Positions 5,850 to 7,278 of a DNA stretch of 7,278 nt are shown one piece after another; within the stretch, counting starts at the first letter, position 1, and each line of letters opens with the position of its first letter. The stretch lies in NCBI GenBank assembly GCA_027488415.1, contig JAIYBS010000269.1, forward strand, positions 1 to 7,278, given 5' to 3'. Below the pieces are notes generated by a model. It searched no databases and was not told the origin of the DNA. It saw nothing but the letters and a program-made list of their open reading frames with translations. Both the position numbers and the translations under genes were made by a program. Source of the DNA: Planctomycetaceae bacterium. Lineage in GTDB: Bacteria > Planctomycetota > Phycisphaerae > Phycisphaerales > SM1A02.

Positions 5850-7278
5850 ATGACAAACACGACGCAGCCCCGCGGTGCCTTCTTCATCGCATGCCGAGCG
5901 CTCAAGGCGATCGGATCCCGATCCATCGAGTGCGCAAGAGCGCCGCTCGCCGACGTGGCGCTCGCCCTCGTCGCGGTCGCCTCACTGGCGGCAGTGACCA
6001 CCGGCAGCACGGGGGTGGTGCGCGCGTGGTACTACGGCGGCGGCGAGTACGGAACGTACGGCGGCTACGGCAGCGAACCGGCCTACGGCGCGCCGATCGA
6101 GCTTCAGGTACCGAGCGACCTCGGGCGGTGCGTCAAGGTCGCTGCCGGCGCCGGGCATTTCGCCGCCCTCACGGAAATCGGGCAGGTTCGCGCGTGGGGC
6201 AGGAATGACATGAACCAGGCACAGGTTCCGGCCGACCTCGGTCAGTGCACGGCGATCGCCCTCGGCGGCACGCACTCGATGGCCATCACCAAGTTCGGAT
6301 CGATCCGGGCCTGGGGCAACAACGCAAGCGGCCAGTGCCAGGTTCCGTTCGGGCTGGGTCAGTACACCGCGATCGCGGCGGGGTCCGACCACTCGCTCGC
6401 GATCCGCGCCAACGGCCAGGTCCGGGCGTGGGGGTTGAACATCGACGGACAGTGCGACGTGCCCGCGGATCTCGGCACCTGCACCCGCATCGCGGCCGGC
6501 TCCGTCCACAGCGTCGCGCTTCGAAGCGACGGCACCGTCCGCGCCTGGGGAGCGAACGGCACGTCCGCACCTGGCTCGGTACGCGGGCAGACCGACATCA
6601 ACGGCTTGCAGGGCGTTCGAGCCATCGCCGCCGGCGGCCTCGCCTCCATGGCGGTACTGCAGGGCGAGAAGTCGGTCGTCGGCTTCGGCACGCTCGCCGG
6701 CGGCTGCGAAGTCCGCATCGACGAGGACACGTGGCAGGGCGCGTTCGGTTTCAGGTCGATCGCGCTCGGCGATCGGGCATTCGCAATCAACCTGGACAGC
6801 CAACTCTCGGGCTCCGGGTTGATCAAGTTCCCGTGGAGCGGCGCGTTCTGCAGCGAAAACGCGGGCGGAAGCCTGGAGTTCCGCAACTGGGGACTGCCAT
6901 CCGGACTGGGACGCTGCATCGAGGTTGGGAGCGGCCAGGGAAACTCCGTCATCGTCATCGAGGAGACCGACTGCAACGACGACGGCATCGACGACGAATC
7001 GCAGCTCGAGGGCCTCGACTGCAACGGCAACGGACGCCTCGACGCATGCGATGCCGCCGCCGGCCTCCTCGAGGACTGCAACGGGAACGGGCTCGGCGAC
7101 GAGTGCGAGAAGCAGCTCGACGTCGAACTGTCTTCGGGTCGTCGCGGCCCCTTCGGGCAGCCCGGAGCAATCACCTGGACGATCGAGAAGGCGGTGCCCG
7201 CGCTGACGCCGGTCTATCTGTCGGGCCAGGTCCGGGGCGACTTCAGCTCCGTCTCCGAGTACGTCCGTGTCAAGATCG
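5850..7278 (+). CDS. RCC1-repeat beta-propeller protein with DCNxNG repeats, 3'-truncated
   Basis: The frame is open from ATG 5850 to the right edge (476 codons seen). AGGGA (5840-5844) lies 5 nt before the ATG. Order: a 33-residue N-terminus with several Arg/Lys; a hydrophobic stretch (about 34-49, ADVALALVAVASLAAV) that may be a signal sequence or a propeller strand; a Gly/Tyr-rich insert (61-80); four exact 39-residue RCC1-type repeats (87-242) with the pattern VPxDLGxC, AAG, HS, VRAWG; two degenerate blades; and a final partial unit beginning LPSGLGRC. Next, residues 374-420 hold three DCNxNGxxDxC-type acidic repeats that may bind calcium, then a beta-rich segment (GDFSSVSEYVRVKI) that runs off the end. 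The protein is probably exported or surface-attached, with the propeller as a binding platform. The ligand is unknown. This family style is typical of planctomycetes. Nine of the first 47 codons end in A or T. Confidence 0.85.
   Translation, partial: MTNTTQPRGAFFIACRALKAIGSRSIECARAPLADVALALVAVASLAAVTTGSTGVVRAWYYGGGEYGTYGGYGSEPAYGAPIELQVPSDLGRCVKVAAGAGHFAALTEIGQVRAWGRNDMNQAQVPADLGQCTAIALGGTHSMAITKFGSIRAWGNNASGQCQVPFGLGQYTAIAAGSDHSLAIRANGQVRAWGLNIDGQCDVPADLGTCTRIAAGSVHSVALRSDGTVRAWGANGTSAPGSVRGQTDINGLQGVRAIAAGGLASMAVLQGEKSVVGFGTLAGGCEVRIDEDTWQGAFGFRSIALGDRAFAINLDSQLSGSGLIKFPWSGAFCSENAGGSLEFRNWGLPSGLGRCIEVGSGQGNSVIVIEETDCNDDGIDDESQLEGLDCNGNGRLDACDAAAGLLEDCNGNGLGDECEKQLDVELSSGRRGPFGQPGAITWTIEKAVPALTPVYLSGQVRGDFSSVSEYVRVKI
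6108..6575 (+). repeat. Four tandem 117-bp RCC1-type coding repeats
   Basis: The units start at 6108, 6225, 6342 and 6459, each exactly 39 codons with no indels. Shared positions are VP at 1-2, LG at 5-6, usually Cys at 8, Gly at 14, His at 17, Gly at 25 and [VI]RAWG at 27-31. The DNA has diverged more than the protein pattern, so these are old duplications kept by structure rather than a recent expansion. Each unit should form one propeller blade. Confidence 0.85.
6969..7109 (+). repeat. Three DCNxNG acidic repeats in the RCC1 protein
   Basis: DCNDDGIDDES, DCNGNGRLDACD and DCNGNGLGDECE occur within 47 residues. Asp/Asn/Gly spacing resembles EF-hand or thrombospondin type 3 calcium loops, and the paired Cys could form disulfides outside the cell. 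Calcium binding is inferred from spacing. The first unit lacks the second Cys. Confidence 0.75.

Noticed and set aside
3030..6010. Long minus-strand open frames (3030-4661 and 4157-6010)
   Set aside because: They run across several well-supported + strand genes and their gaps, and their compositions are low in information. They are shadows of biased codon use.
5891..6208. 105-residue + strand frame overlapping the RCC1 gene start
   Set aside because: It is Arg-rich with no pattern, and is out of frame with the repeat-bearing frame that has the better ribosome binding site.
5982..7174. Minus-strand frames of about 270 residues opposite the RCC1 gene
   Set aside because: The + frame shows clear 39-residue repeats and DCNxNG motifs. 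The minus frames show only the reversed periodicity of those repeats.
1..7278. CRISPR arrays, tRNA/rRNA genes, insertion sequences, phage or defence genes
   Set aside because: I saw no spaced identical repeats, tRNA-like cloverleaf, transposase motifs or terminal inverted repeats. The only tandem repeats are the coding propeller units.

Overview
The window looks like chromosomal DNA of a high-GC planctomycete, most likely of the Phycisphaerae. The evidence is the very GC-rich third codon positions, a secreted-type RCC1-repeat protein carrying the DCNxNGxxD repeats common in planctomycete surface proteins, and an amidophosphoribosyltransferase of the long, Bacteroidetes-like form. The lineage is an inference from protein style, not from a marker alignment. 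All supported genes lie on the + strand. The many long minus-strand and alternate-frame open frames are GC-driven shadows.

Layout. 2-1336: 3' part of purF (de novo purine synthesis), entering from the left edge. 1337-1463: leader region with a candidate promoter and a GC-rich hairpin. 1464-2063: rpsD (ribosomal protein S4), closed by a textbook intrinsic terminator at 2100-2134, so rpsD looks like a single-gene transcription unit. 2167-3948: a membrane-anchored SurA/PpiD-like protein of 593 residues. Its frame is cut by a TAG but stays open, with perfect coding character, for 41 more codons to a TGA at 4072-4074. 4089-4520: a stand-alone tRNA-binding OB-fold protein of the MetRS C-terminal type. 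4535-5794: a multi-spanning membrane protein of the O-antigen ligase/polymerase (Wzy_C) superfamily. 5850 to the right edge: the start of a large RCC1-type beta-propeller protein followed by DCNxNG repeats, cut by the window end.

How the parts fit. purF, rpsD and the tRNA-binding protein are housekeeping genes. The SurA/PpiD-like protein, the Wzy_C protein and the RCC1 protein all concern the envelope or exterior. The SurA/PpiD-like gene, the tRNA-binding gene and the Wzy_C gene are closely spaced (14 bp gaps if the first is read through to 4074) and may share a transcript. Third-position base use loosens from the Wzy_C gene onward.

The window contains no mobile element, CRISPR array, tRNA, rRNA or defence system that I can support. 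The most notable observation is the in-frame amber codon at 3946-3948.
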